64,000 nt of DNA from Arthrobacter sp. Leaf137. GTDB taxonomy: Bacteria; Actinomycetota; Actinomycetes; Actinomycetales; Micrococcaceae. Below the pieces are notes generated by a model. The model had not been told where the DNA came from. It did no database searches and saw only the letters and a program-made list of their open reading frames with translations. A program made the position numbers and the translations under genes. The stretch is taken from assembly GCF_001423525.1 (NCBI RefSeq), contig NZ_LMOI01000012.1, positions 479,212 through 543,211 on the forward strand. Reading direction: 5' to 3'. Positions 28,363 to 38,512 of the stretch are shown in pieces (position 1 is the stretch's first letter; each line of letters starts with the position of its first letter).

Positions 28363-29375
28363 GCGACGTTGCCGGCGCTGGCCTGCCCTCCCGCCCGGAG
28401 CCGGCGGACCAGCCCGGCTTCGGTGTCCGGTGCCAGCCCGGCGTTGCGTGGCCGGCGCAGGCCCCGGACACGCTCATCCCGCAGGACGTCCGCGATGGTC
28501 TCCTCCCAGGGGCGCAGCACCAGCCCCGCGTCCCTGGCTGCCTGGTTGCTGCGGGCCATGAATCCGTCGTGGCCGGGTGGAAGCCACAACGGCAGCGAAT
28601 CCGGCCCCGACCAGTACGCGATGCCCTGGCCGGCGAGCCACTCCGGCGGGGCATCCAGGATGTGGCCGGTGTGGCCTGCAGCCTCCCGTGACGCGGCCAC
28701 GTATTGGGCGAAAGGCACCTGGTCCCCCAAGGCGTTCAGGGCTCCCGTGGTCCCCTGGCCGGCGGCTTTGAGGATCCATGCCGCGAGGTCCCGGACGTCG
28801 ATGACCTGCGTGGGAGCCGTGCCGATGCCGGGGACCACCACAGGCGTGTTGTCCCGGGCGAAGCGGGCCGGCCAGTAGCCGTAGCGGTCGGAGCCGTCGC
28901 CAGGACCGGCGATAAGGCCCGCACGGACAATATGGGCCCTGCCGCCAGCCAGCTCCGCGGTGGCCGCTTCAATGGCTGCTTTGGACTCGCCGTAGGTCTC
29001 CGGCGTCGACGCCTCCCCGTCAGCAAGCGGCGGCAGCAGTGCCGCGTCCTCTGCGGCGCCGGGCACCGAATGGTCCGCATACACCGAGCAGCTGGACACC
29101 AGCGTCCAGTGTCCTGAGCGGGCCCCGAGGCTTTCCAGCGCATCGCGAGCCAGGGCCGGGTCGCGTGCCACCTCAATGACAGCATCCCATTCCCCCGCCG
29201 CGTCGTCGTAGGCGTTCGCGCCCAATGAACGGTCGGCCTGCAGCCACACCGCACCCTCGGGCGGCCGCCCGGACGTGCCCCTGGCCAGGCACGTTACGCG
29301 CTGGCCTGCGGCGATGGCCTGGCGGGCGATTTCTGCTGACAGGAAGGCGGTTCCGCCCAGGACGAGGATGCGCAT
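28359..29375 (-). CDS. NAD-dependent epimerase/dehydratase-like (atypical extended SDR) protein
   Basis: 338 residues. The Rossmann loop VLGGTAFLS lies at residues 5-13, ETYGESK near 128 provides a YxxxK-like pair, and AGLIAGPGDGSDR near 155 is typical of extended SDRs that act on sugar nucleotides or as reductases. The glycine motif is GGTAFLS rather than GxxGxxG, so cofactor use is uncertain. Substrate unknown. GGAG lies only two bases before the ATG, which is close. Confidence 0.8.
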   Translation of the reverse strand: MRILVLGGTAFLSAEIARQAIAAGQRVTCLARGTSGRPPEGAVWLQADRSLGANAYDDAAGEWDAVIEVARDPALARDALESLGARSGHWTLVSSCSVYADHSVPGAAEDAALLPPLADGEASTPETYGESKAAIEAATAELAGGRAHIVRAGLIAGPGDGSDRYGYWPARFARDNTPVVVPGIGTAPTQVIDVRDLAAWILKAAGQGTTGALNALGDQVPFAQYVAASREAAGHTGHILDAPPEWLAGQGIAYWSGPDSLPLWLPPGHDGFMARSNQAARDAGLVLRPWEETIADVLRDERVRGLRRPRNAGLAPDTEAGLVRRLRAGGQASAGNVA

Positions 29376-29441
29376 TGCTCCACGCTACGGCGCTAGGGTT
29401 GAAGGTGAACAGAGCCAAGTTTCAAGGAGCACTTCCCCCAT

Positions 29442-30128
29442 ATGGTCAGCATGTTGTCAGTCCTTCCGTCCGCCGCCACCGATCCGGACGGCATCAGCAT
29501 TACCGGGATTGTGATCAGTCTCGGCGTGGGCGTCGCCGTCTGGCTGGTGGCGACCTTCGTCATTTCGCGGATCACCACCCGCGTGGCGGCCGGGAGCAAC
29601 TTCTTTAAGAAACGCACCTTCAAATGGGTGGCTCCGGCGCTGCGGGCACTTGACCACGAACGGCGCGTACAGCGCGCGGAAACCATCGGTTCGCTGCTGA
29701 ACAGCGTGGTGGGCGTACTGGTGGTGGTCATCACCGGCATGTACGTGCTGCAGAACCTGGACATCAATATTGCGCCGCTGCTGACCAGCGTGGGCATCCT
29801 GGGTGTGGCCATCGGCTTCGGCGCGCAGCAGCTGATCCGCGACTTCCTGGCCGGGATCTTCATCACCATTGAAGACCAGTTCGGCATCGGTGACGTGATC
29901 GAAACCAGTGAGGTAGTGGGAGTGGTGGAGTCCATGGGCCTGCGCATCACCCGGGTCCGGTCCGACGACGGCGCCATCTGGTACCTGCGCAACGGTGAGA
30001 TCCTGCGGGTGGGCAACCGCTCGCAGGGCCGGTACGTCCCGCTGCATGAAGGGCCCACCGGCACCACTGACCAGGGCTCCAACCACGGCGTCGAGAACAC
30101 GAAGACCGAGCAGAAAGCCGGAGAGTAG
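29442..30128 (+). CDS. MscS-type mechanosensitive channel
   Basis: 228 residues. Two hydrophobic helices (about 20-42 and 88-108) lead into the pore helix region with GVAIGFGAQQLIRDFLAGIFI near 125, then a beta domain ending in the EILRVGNRSQG loop. This is a short MscS homologue that opens on osmotic down-shock. AAGGAG lies 12 nt before the first ATG, and a second in-frame ATG follows at 29451. The next gene, a globin, begins 2 bp after its stop. Confidence 0.92.
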   Translation: MVSMLSVLPSAATDPDGISITGIVISLGVGVAVWLVATFVISRITTRVAAGSNFFKKRTFKWVAPALRALDHERRVQRAETIGSLLNSVVGVLVVVITGMYVLQNLDINIAPLLTSVGILGVAIGFGAQQLIRDFLAGIFITIEDQFGIGDVIETSEVVGVVESMGLRITRVRSDDGAIWYLRNGEILRVGNRSQGRYVPLHEGPTGTTDQGSNHGVENTKTEQKAGE

Positions 30129-30130
30129 CC

Positions 30131-30580
30131 ATGAGCCTCCCCATTGAGCCGCAGCGGCCCCAGCTGATGCAGAACGATCCCTTCAGCCAGCCGGCCTACA
30201 CCGACAGCTTCTACGACGCCGTGGGCGGCCACGACACCTTCGTCAAACTGATCGACGTGTTTTACGACGGCGTGGCAACCGACCCGCTGCTGCGCCCCAT
30301 GTACCCGGAAGAGGACCTCGGGCCGGCCAAGCGGCGTTTCCTCATGTTCCTGGAGCAGTACTGGGGCGGCCCCACCACGTACGGCGAGGAACGCGGCCAT
30401 CCCCGGCTCCGGATGCGGCACATGCCGTTCAGGGTGACGCCCGAGGCCAAAGACCGCTGGCTGTTCCACATGCGCGCGGCAGTGGACGCACTGGAGCTGC
30501 CGGCACTCTACGAGGGCACGCTCTGGGAGTACATGGAGCGCGCGGCGCTGTCCATGATCAACAGTCCGTCGGGCGCGTGA
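30131..30580 (+). CDS. glbO: Group II truncated haemoglobin (GlbO-like)
   Basis: 149-residue haem protein of the trHb2 class. GGHDTFVKLIDVFY marks the AB/E helices, FLEQYWGGP the CD region, proximal histidine in RMRHMPF near 97, and a Trp at the G8 position in DRWLFHM, the hallmark of group II. Such globins bind O2, NO and H2S and are linked to oxidative stress and redox chemistry. It starts 2 bp after the MscS gene with GGAGAG as ribosome site, so the pair forms an operon. Confidence 0.93.
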   Translation: MSLPIEPQRPQLMQNDPFSQPAYTDSFYDAVGGHDTFVKLIDVFYDGVATDPLLRPMYPEEDLGPAKRRFLMFLEQYWGGPTTYGEERGHPRLRMRHMPFRVTPEAKDRWLFHMRAAVDALELPALYEGTLWEYMERAALSMINSPSGA

Positions 30581-30584
30581 CCGG

Positions 30585-31244
30585 CTAGAGGAGTCCGCTG
30601 CCGGTCCGCGCCAGGACATGGCCGCGGCTGCCGGAGAGGCGGAACCAGCGGCCGGCCCGGTAGAGCTTCTGGTCGCCGTCGGCGAGGAAGCCAAGGGCCA
30701 GTGCTGCAAATGCGGCACCGGCCGGCAGCCCGGTGGCGTCCAGTTCCCGGCCCCACACCGCGGCGCGGGCGTTGTTCACCATCAGCGCCCCGGGATTGTT
30801 GGGCACGGCGCCGGCCACCTCGCCAATACCGGCCTCCGCGGCGGACTTAAGCTCGGCGTCCGGAACCGAACCCAGAAGCTCCCAGCCGCCCCGCGGGGCG
30901 CCCACGCCCGTCCACGACTCGGTGACGGTGGTGGGCGGAACTGGCAGTTCGACGTCGTCCGCCCCTGCCCGGGCCAGCCGGTCCAGGACCGCCGCCAGCG
31001 GCACCGTGACATCGGTTTCCGATGGCGCGGCAAGCTCCATGGTGCGCAGGCCAAGGATGGTGGGGGTGGCTTCGCCGAGGATCCGCGGCCGCAGCACGCA
31101 GACGTAGGCAGCCAGCACGGAGCCTGCAGCCTGCAGCCTGATGGCGCCGTCGTCAATCGCTTTGGCACGGGTTGCAAAGGTCTTCAGGTCGGCAAGATCC
31201 CGCGGGTCGGCGAAGCGGAAGGACGAAGTAAGAAGATCAGACAC
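30585..31244 (-). CDS. Conserved actinobacterial hypothetical protein
   Basis: 219 residues, no domain recognised. It has a helical N-terminal part with many Ala and Leu, charged Asp and Glu residues, and GW/GR-rich C-terminal strands (RWFRLSGSRG). It probably forms a small soluble alpha/beta protein. The start is GTG 31244; the reading frame continues to 32060 but that upstream part is antisense to the thioesterase gene and is not real. It ends 4 bp past the globin stop and is convergent with it. Confidence 0.7.
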   Translation of the reverse strand: MSDLLTSSFRFADPRDLADLKTFATRAKAIDDGAIRLQAAGSVLAAYVCVLRPRILGEATPTILGLRTMELAAPSETDVTVPLAAVLDRLARAGADDVELPVPPTTVTESWTGVGAPRGGWELLGSVPDAELKSAAEAGIGEVAGAVPNNPGALMVNNARAAVWGRELDATGLPAGAAFAALALGFLADGDQKLYRAGRWFRLSGSRGHVLARTGSGLL

Positions 31245-31307
31245 ACCAAGAACATTACCGGCTGCGCCTTGTTTGAGCGGTGCCGGGGGTCCGTCTAGAG
31301 TCAAACC

Positions 31308-32288
31308 ATGACTGAAGCCGAAGCCGGAATCCTGGCTCTTCCCGGCGGCGACCCCACGTCGTCGCTCATCAACCTCCTGGACCTGGGCGAGCTGGAAGGC
31401 GCGCGGACGGACGAGGATATTTTCCTTGGTCCGTCCCAGCAGCAGCCGCACCACCGGGTGTTCGGCGGCCAGGTGCTGGCACAGTCGCTCGTTGCGGCCA
31501 CGAGGACGGTGGAGGAGGACCGCGCTGTCCACTCCATGCACGGGTACTTCCTGCGGCCCGGTGACGCCAACAAGCCCATCACCTTCGGTGTCCAGCGGCT
31601 CCGTGACGGCCGGTCGTTCTCCGCCCGGCGGGTCCACGCCTACCAGGAAGGCACGCCCATCCTGTCGATGATCGCGTCCTTCCAGACTGAGGATGAAGGC
31701 ATCGAGCACGAGTCTGCGATGCCGGCCGGGATCCCCGATCCCGAGTCCCTCCCCACCACGGCAGACCTGCTGGGGAAGTTCGACCACCCGGTGGCACGGC
31801 ACTGGGCCTATGAGCGGCCGTTCGACATCCGCCACGTCAATCCCCCGTTGTATGTTTCGGCGACTGGCGAGAAAGAGGCCGCGAACGCCGTCTGGATGAA
31901 GACCTTCGGCCCCATGCCGGACAACCCGAACCTTCACCGCGCTGCGCTTGCCTACGCCAGTGATTACACGCTCCTGGAGTCCATCCTTCGGCGCCACGGC
32001 CTCAGCTGGATCACGCCGGGCATGAACGTGGCCAGCCTGGACCACGCCATGTGGTGGCACCGTCCGGCGCGCGTGGACGAGTGGCTGCTGTACGTGCAGG
32101 AGTCACCGAGTGCTCAGTCGGCCCGGGGCCTGGCAACGGGAAAGATCTTCAACCGGGCCGGACAGCACGTTGCCTCCGTGGCCCAGGAGGGCATGGTCCG
32201 CGTGCCCTCTGACCTGAAAAGCAAGGTGGCAGGGGCCGTCCAGTCCAAGGTGCTGGAGCACCAACTCCGCAAGGCCGGCCGGGCGTAG
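31308..32288 (+). CDS. tesB: Acyl-CoA thioesterase II
   Basis: TesB double-hotdog enzyme that hydrolyses medium and long acyl-CoA esters. 326 residues. HRVFGGQVLAQSL near 45 and HSMHGYFLRPGD near 70 are family blocks; SFSARRVHAYQ near 100 and the second hotdog with SLDHAMWWHRP near 245 carry the catalytic Asp region. It is monocistronic, with a strong terminator after it, and divergent from the hypothetical gene. Confidence 0.94.
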   Translation: MTEAEAGILALPGGDPTSSLINLLDLGELEGARTDEDIFLGPSQQQPHHRVFGGQVLAQSLVAATRTVEEDRAVHSMHGYFLRPGDANKPITFGVQRLRDGRSFSARRVHAYQEGTPILSMIASFQTEDEGIEHESAMPAGIPDPESLPTTADLLGKFDHPVARHWAYERPFDIRHVNPPLYVSATGEKEAANAVWMKTFGPMPDNPNLHRAALAYASDYTLLESILRRHGLSWITPGMNVASLDHAMWWHRPARVDEWLLYVQESPSAQSARGLATGKIFNRAGQHVASVAQEGMVRVPSDLKSKVAGAVQSKVLEHQLRKAGRA

Positions 32289-32341
32289 GGCTCCGGCTGC
32301 CGCGTCCCTGCCGGCCCGCTGGCGGCGCGTCACCACATGGC

Positions 32342-32386
32342 AAAGGCCGGCGCAGGTGGACCATAGTCCACCCGCGCCGGCCTTTT
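32342..32386. terminator. Bidirectional terminator between tesB and ettA
   Basis: AAAGGCCGGCGC with GCGCCGGCCTTTT, plus an inner AGGTGGAC/GTCCACC stem and a CATA loop. It sits between convergent genes and has T tracts on both strands. Confidence 0.9.
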
Positions 32387-32417
32387 CGTGCCCGGAGCCG
32401 CGGCCCCGGCGCATGAC

Positions 32418-34100
<1,683 letters not shown>

Positions 34101-34161
34101 GGTTCCAAATCTAGTGGGTTGGCGGGCATATCTCACATTTGCGTTGAATGGGCCACTGGCC

Positions 34162-34698
34162 TCATGACCCCACGAAGCATTTGCCGCTCGCGAGAACGGG
34201 GAGGACCGTCACGGTGACGGACCCTTCGCGGACCTGGCCGATCACGCAATCCTTTCCCTGCAGCACGGCGGCTTCGATGGCATCTGCTTCAAGCCCTGTG
34301 GGTGTCCGGCTTTGCGATACCTGAAGCGCTGCGGGGGCGATACCGGCCGCTGTGAGCACCTCTGTGACCTGGGCAGTTGCGGGTTTGGGCGTGCCTGCCG
34401 CCAACCCGGTGAGGGTCTGGGTAACCCTGCGTTTCATCACGTCGGTGGCGGCTTCGTCCGCGTCGGATGTGGCGGCCAGGGCCTGTCCGCTGGGCGTGGC
34501 CGCCGCTTCAGGAGAGGCGGAAGGCGTGGTGCTGTCTGACTGCTGCTCCGGGGCCGGCTGGCTCTGCGCCTGCTGGTCCATGGCCGGATTGTCCACGCCC
34601 GGCCCGGCAGGCGAAGGGCCACTGACGCACCCGGATAACAGCAGCACCAAAGCTGCTCCCGTTGTGGCGGTGAGACGGGAGGTTACAGAGTGCCGCAT
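34162..34698 (-). CDS. Secreted lipoprotein, DUF6993-like
   Basis: 178 residues. A typical lipoprotein signal with a short basic N-terminus, hydrophobic core and lipobox LLLSGC puts the lipidated cysteine at about 23. A Pro/Gln/Ser-rich linker of about 50 residues follows, then a domain of about 90 residues (MKRRVTQTLTGLAAG onwards) with two cysteines, in GKDCVIG and GKCFVGS, that could form a disulfide. The function is unknown; I recall similar proteins as DUF6993 but am not certain. The start is ATG 34698, chosen because it gives the signal peptide. Confidence 0.78.
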   Translation of the reverse strand: MRHSVTSRLTATTGAALVLLLSGCVSGPSPAGPGVDNPAMDQQAQSQPAPEQQSDSTTPSASPEAAATPSGQALAATSDADEAATDVMKRRVTQTLTGLAAGTPKPATAQVTEVLTAAGIAPAALQVSQSRTPTGLEADAIEAAVLQGKDCVIGQVREGSVTVTVLPVLASGKCFVGS

Positions 34699-34894
34699 GG
34701 TGTCATTCTGCCATGTGCCGGGCTGCCGCCCGGTCGCGGCAGCATCCGGCAGTCCGCAGACTGGCATGGCCCGCCGTAACCGGTTGCGGGCTCCGCTTGA
34801 GCGCCGGCGGGGTGTGGCGGGCGGACGGAATACGGCCGGGGGGGTGCCGCGTTCCGTCCGCCCGGGACTGCAGGACGGTGAACGCTGATGAGCC

Positions 34895-35449
34895 CTAGAC
34901 TTCGGCGAGTTCCCCCGTTTCGAGATCCAGGGAAGCGAGTTCGCCGTTGCTGTCCTCGATGACAACGGCTGGTTGGGCGTCGTCATCGGGGTGGTCGAAG
35001 TCGTGGTCTTCTGCCTCGTCCTGGGTCAGGCCCATGGCTGACTGGGGGTCGTCGGGTACGGCGGGTGGCTCCACCAGGGACAGCGAGGGCTTGGATGACG
35101 TGCGGGTGAAGTTTGCCGAGCCGAGCGAAAGGTCATGGCCCACAGCATCGGCGTAGATGACTGTCGAATGGTAGACGCGCCCGTCCTTTTCCCAGGTGCT
35201 GAGCCGCAGTTTCCCTACCACGATGACCGGCTGGCCCTTCCTGATGCTGCATCCGATGGTCCCCGCGAGTTGGCGGTACCCGTGGACGGTAAACCAGTTG
35301 GTGTGTTCATCCACCCATGCCTTGGCGAACTCGTCGAAGCGGCGTGAGGTAACCCCTACGCGGAATGATGCCTTCGCGGTGCCGCGGCCAGTGGTGGAAC
35401 TCGTTACATCCGTGGCCACGAAGCCCCGGATGGTCATTAGGTCTTTCAT
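34895..35449 (-). CDS. ssb: Single-stranded DNA-binding protein (SSB paralog)
   Basis: 184 residues with an N-terminal OB fold (MTIRGFVATDV, then NWFTVHGY and GKLRLSTWEKDG) and a long acidic C-terminal half. The end is not the classical DDDIPF tip; it finishes in LETGELAEV. This suggests a second, non-housekeeping SSB as found in arthrobacters and other actinobacteria, but the canonical ssb next to rpsF is not in this window so this cannot be confirmed here. AGGA lies 8 nt before the ATG. It is next to tRNA-Arg in the opposite orientation. Confidence 0.86.
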   Translation of the reverse strand: MKDLMTIRGFVATDVTSSTTGRGTAKASFRVGVTSRRFDEFAKAWVDEHTNWFTVHGYRQLAGTIGCSIRKGQPVIVVGKLRLSTWEKDGRVYHSTVIYADAVGHDLSLGSANFTRTSSKPSLSLVEPPAVPDDPQSAMGLTQDEAEDHDFDHPDDDAQPAVVIEDSNGELASLDLETGELAEV

Positions 35450-35656
35450 CTTTCACGTCCTGTCTCAATGGTGGTGCCCTTGCAGGCAGTACCAGCATTG
35501 CGCCGCCGGGCAGCCGGCAGGAGAGGCAGGTTGGGCTATGTGCATAAGGCACCGGCCCAGGCGGATGTGGAGGGAGAGTCATCTGCAGATGACGGCACCG
35601 GCACCCCGGGCAGGGTAAACTTTTTGAGGCACTGGCCGAGAGGCCGGAGACCGGAT

Positions 35657-35729
35657 GCCTCAGTAGCTCAGGGGATAGAGCAGCGGCCTTCTAATCCGCC
35701 GGTCGGGGGTTCGATTCCCTCCTGGGGCA
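35657..35729 (+). tRNA. tRNA-Arg (anticodon TCT)
   Basis: Acceptor GCCTCAG/CTGGGGC, anticodon loop CTTCTAA giving TCT, T arm GGTTCGATTCC. CCA is not encoded. A terminator follows at once. Confidence 0.96.
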
Positions 35730-35735
35730 CCGAAA

Positions 35736-35773
35736 GGAGGTCCTGGCCTTGCGGATGCAGGCCAGGACCTCTA
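35736..35773. terminator. Terminator after tRNA-Arg, between it and the ROK gene
   Basis: AGGTCCTGGCCT pairs with AGGCCAGGACCT across a 9-nt loop. It lies between the tRNA and the convergent ROK gene, and may serve both. Confidence 0.8.
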
Positions 35774-35874
35774 TTGCTCAAGCGGCCGCAGGAATCCGGC
35801 CGGTTCTTGCGTCCATGTGAGAGCCGGGCCTGACGTTCAAGCAGGATCGTTGAAGCCCCCTGACCGCCCCGCGG

Positions 35875-37104
35875 CTAGCCCTGCAGCAAGTGCGGCGCGT
35901 CCACCAGCGAGCGCAGGACGCTTCCGGCCGCGCCCAGGAGCGCGCCCTCCTCACCCACGGCCGAGGTGACAACATGTTCGGCGGCCAGCTTCCCTGGCGC
36001 ATAGGTGGAAAGGCTGCCCAGCAGCGGAGCACGCAGCCACTGGTCAAGGACGGCAAAGTGGCCGCCAAGCACCACGGAACCGATGTCCACCACCCGCGCA
36101 GTTGATGCGATGGCAATGCCCAGGTACTTGCCGGCACGTTCGACGGCGGATGTCGCCCGGGTGTCCCCCGCCGCGAGCGCTGCAAGGAGGCTGCGCATGG
36201 CTGAGGAGCGGCTTTCGCCGGTGGTTTCCACGCCCGCGGCAGCGAATATCGCATCCTGGCCGGCAATTGTTTCAAGGCAGCCCATCCCTCCGCACGAGCA
36301 GCGCTTTCCTCCCGGGTCCACCACCACGTGTCCCACTTCGCCGGCGTGGCCGGCGGGTCCGGTGAAGAGTTCGCCGCCCAGGACCAGGCCGCCACCAACG
36401 CCCACCTCCCCGGAAACGAACAGGAAGTCGCCTTCATTGCCGGGCCTGTGCCGGAGTTCAGCCAAGGCCGCAGCGTTGGCCTCGTTGAAGAGGGCGACGG
36501 CCAGTGGCGCTTCCGGAAGCAAGGCACCAAGGTCAAGGTCGACGTCGGTCCACCCCAGGTTCGGGGCGGTCAGGATTCCCGTCCCTCCGGGTCCCACCAG
36601 CCCGGGCACGGCGAGGCCGCCGCCGAGGATTTCCACCCCCCGCTCCCCCGCGTAACTTCGCGCTTTGGCCGCCAGGACTGCGAGTGCCTCCAGGACCGGT
36701 TCCGGCTGGCTTCCCCGGTTATCCCGTTCCCGAACCTCCAGGAAGACGACCGCCCCGGACAGGTCCATCACGCCGGCAGCTATGTAGTCGACGTTGACCT
36801 CCATACCCATGACGGCCCGCATGGTGTTCAGGTCCAGGCCCACCCCGGGACGGCCGCGCTCCCCCCGTGCGTTGAGTCCAACTTCGCGCACCAGGCCTGC
36901 ATCCACGAGGTCCATCACCATGCTTGAAACGGACGCCTTGGTCAGGCCGGTGGCGGCAGCAACCTGGGCCCTGGTGGGAAACGCTCCCCGGGGCGAACCC
37001 GCGATGGCACCGAGGACCAGGGAGAGGTTGCTCCTGCGCACGTCCCCCATGCTGCCGGGAGCCGCTGGCCCCTGGGGCGTCGACGCCGGAACAGGCAACC
37101 TCAT
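35875..37104 (-). CDS. xylR: ROK family transcriptional regulator, probable xylose repressor
   Basis: 409 residues. An N-terminal winged HTH (TRAQVAAATGLTKASVSSMV near 45-65) precedes a ROK sugar-kinase-like domain with the FNEANAAALAE block and the zinc-binding motif CSCGGMGCLE near 260. ROK repressors of this build control xyl genes. It is divergent from xylA, with the shared 142-bp promoter region holding an inverted repeat over the xylA -10. The start is ATG 37104 with GAGGAG upstream; the frame extends far into xylA antisense, which I rejected. The xylR symbol rests on position and fold. Confidence 0.88.
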   Translation of the reverse strand: MRLPVPASTPQGPAAPGSMGDVRRSNLSLVLGAIAGSPRGAFPTRAQVAAATGLTKASVSSMVMDLVDAGLVREVGLNARGERGRPGVGLDLNTMRAVMGMEVNVDYIAAGVMDLSGAVVFLEVRERDNRGSQPEPVLEALAVLAAKARSYAGERGVEILGGGLAVPGLVGPGGTGILTAPNLGWTDVDLDLGALLPEAPLAVALFNEANAAALAELRHRPGNEGDFLFVSGEVGVGGGLVLGGELFTGPAGHAGEVGHVVVDPGGKRCSCGGMGCLETIAGQDAIFAAAGVETTGESRSSAMRSLLAALAAGDTRATSAVERAGKYLGIAIASTARVVDIGSVVLGGHFAVLDQWLRAPLLGSLSTYAPGKLAAEHVVTSAVGEEGALLGAAGSVLRSLVDAPHLLQG

Positions 37105-37160
37105 GGCACTCCTCGCTGCGGATCCCGCCAAGAAAACCGGTGGCCCGCACCGCCGGACCC

Positions 37161-37207
37161 TTGACCACAGCCTACGTCCAGACATAAAGTTCAGGCAATA
37201 AACTAAA
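37161..37207 (+). promoter_or_regulatory. xylA promoter with candidate ROK/XylR operator
   Basis: TTGACC at 37161-37166 and TAAAGT at 37185-37190 with an 18-bp spacer form a good promoter. An imperfect inverted repeat TAAAGTT-N9-AACTAAA (37185-37207, 5 of 7 pairs) covers the -10 and resembles the TTAGTTT-type sites of XylR repressors. The ribosome site AAGGA follows before ATG 37247. Confidence 0.5.
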
Positions 37208-37246
37208 GATCCGCACGTCGCGGACCATCGATCGCAAGGACGCATC

Positions 37247-38434
37247 ATGACTCTCTCCCCCACCCCTGCCGATATGTTCACCTTTGGCCTTTGGACGGTG
37301 GGCTGGACCGGCGCCGACCCCTTCGGTGTGGCCACCCGTGCAGCCCTTGACCCGGTGGAAGCCGTCCACAAGCTGGCGGACCTCGGCGCATACGGCATCA
37401 CCTTCCACGACAACGACCTGGTCCCGTTCGACGCCACGGCCTCCGAGCGCGAACTGATCCTGAAGAACTTCAAGGCCGCCCTGGCCGACACCGGCCTCAA
37501 GACCCCCATGGTCACCACCAACCTGTTCAGCCACCCGGTCTTCAAGGACGGCGGCTTCACCTCCAACGACCGCTCCGTCCGCCGCTTCGCCCTGAGCAAG
37601 GTCCTCCAGAACATCGACCTCGCCGCCGAGCTCGGCGCCGAAACGTTCGTAATGTGGGGCGGCCGCGAAGGCAGCGAATACGACGGTTCCAAGGACCTGT
37701 CCGCCGCACTGGACCGCATGAAGGAAGGCGTGGACACCGCCGCCGCATACATCAAGGACAAGGGCTACGGCCTGCGGATCGCCCTCGAGCCCAAGCCGAA
37801 CGAACCCCGCGGTGACATCTTCCTGCCCACCGTCGGCCACGGGCTGGCTTTCATCGCCCAGCTCGAACACGGCGACATCGTGGGCCTCAACCCCGAAACC
37901 GGCCACGAGCAGATGGCAGGCCTGAACTTCACCCACGGAATCGCCCAGGCCCTCTGGGCAGGCAAGCTCTTCCACATCGACCTCAACGGCCAGCGCGGCA
38001 TCAAGTACGACCAGGACCTCGTCTTCGGCCACGGCGACCTCACCAGCGCCTTCTTCACCGTTGACCTCCTCGAGAACGGCTTCCCCAACGGCGGCCCCAC
38101 GTACGACGGCCCGCGCCACTTCGACTACAAGCCCTCCCGCACCGACGGCTACGACGGCGTCTGGGAATCCGCGAAGTCCAACATGTCCATGTACCTCCTG
38201 CTCAAGGAACGCGCGCTCGCCTTCCGCGCAGACCCTGAGGTCCAGGAAGCACTGAAGACCTCCGGCGTGTTCGAACTCGGGGAACCCACTCTCGCTGCCG
38301 GTGAGACCACTGCGGATCTGCTGGCCGACGCCAGCGCGTTCGAAACGTTCGACGCCGATGCCGCCGCCGAACGCTCCTTCGCCTTCGTGCGGCTCAACCA
38401 GCTGGCCATCGAGCACCTGCTCAACGCACGCTAG
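37247..38434 (+). CDS. xylA: Xylose isomerase
   Basis: Converts D-xylose to D-xylulose (also glucose to fructose) with two divalent metals. 395 residues, the actinobacterial class I length. Catalytic His lies in YGITFHDND near 54; [17 protein letters not shown] near 90 and WGGREG near 138 are the family blocks; metal ligands include the Glu in [12 protein letters not shown] near 181 and the residues in HIDLNGQ near 245. It starts an operon with xylB, 78 bp apart. Confidence 0.98.
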   Translation: MTLSPTPADMFTFGLWTVGWTGADPFGVATRAALDPVEAVHKLADLGAYGITFHDNDLVPFDATASERELILKNFKAALADTGLKTPMVTTNLFSHPVFKDGGFTSNDRSVRRFALSKVLQNIDLAAELGAETFVMWGGREGSEYDGSKDLSAALDRMKEGVDTAAAYIKDKGYGLRIALEPKPNEPRGDIFLPTVGHGLAFIAQLEHGDIVGLNPETGHEQMAGLNFTHGIAQALWAGKLFHIDLNGQRGIKYDQDLVFGHGDLTSAFFTVDLLENGFPNGGPTYDGPRHFDYKPSRTDGYDGVWESAKSNMSMYLLLKERALAFRADPEVQEALKTSGVFELGEPTLAAGETTADLLADASAFETFDADAAAERSFAFVRLNQLAIEHLLNAR

Positions 38435-38512
38435 GCGCAGGCAACCAACCACCAGCACCACGGTGCCGCCGGAGCCACGATCCGGCGGCACCGTCGCATG
38501 AGAAGGAACCAC

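Noticed and set aside
31245..32060. Upstream part of the frame that contains the minus-strand hypothetical protein
   Set aside because: It is antisense to tesB, whose family motifs are clear; the real start is GTG 31244.
35657..35729. tRNA-Arg as an integration site for a mobile element
   Set aside because: No integrase, no repeated tRNA 3' end and no foreign-looking genes near it.
37105..37761. Upstream extension of the ROK regulator frame
   Set aside because: Runs antisense through xylA; ATG 37104 has its own ribosome site and begins the HTH domain.
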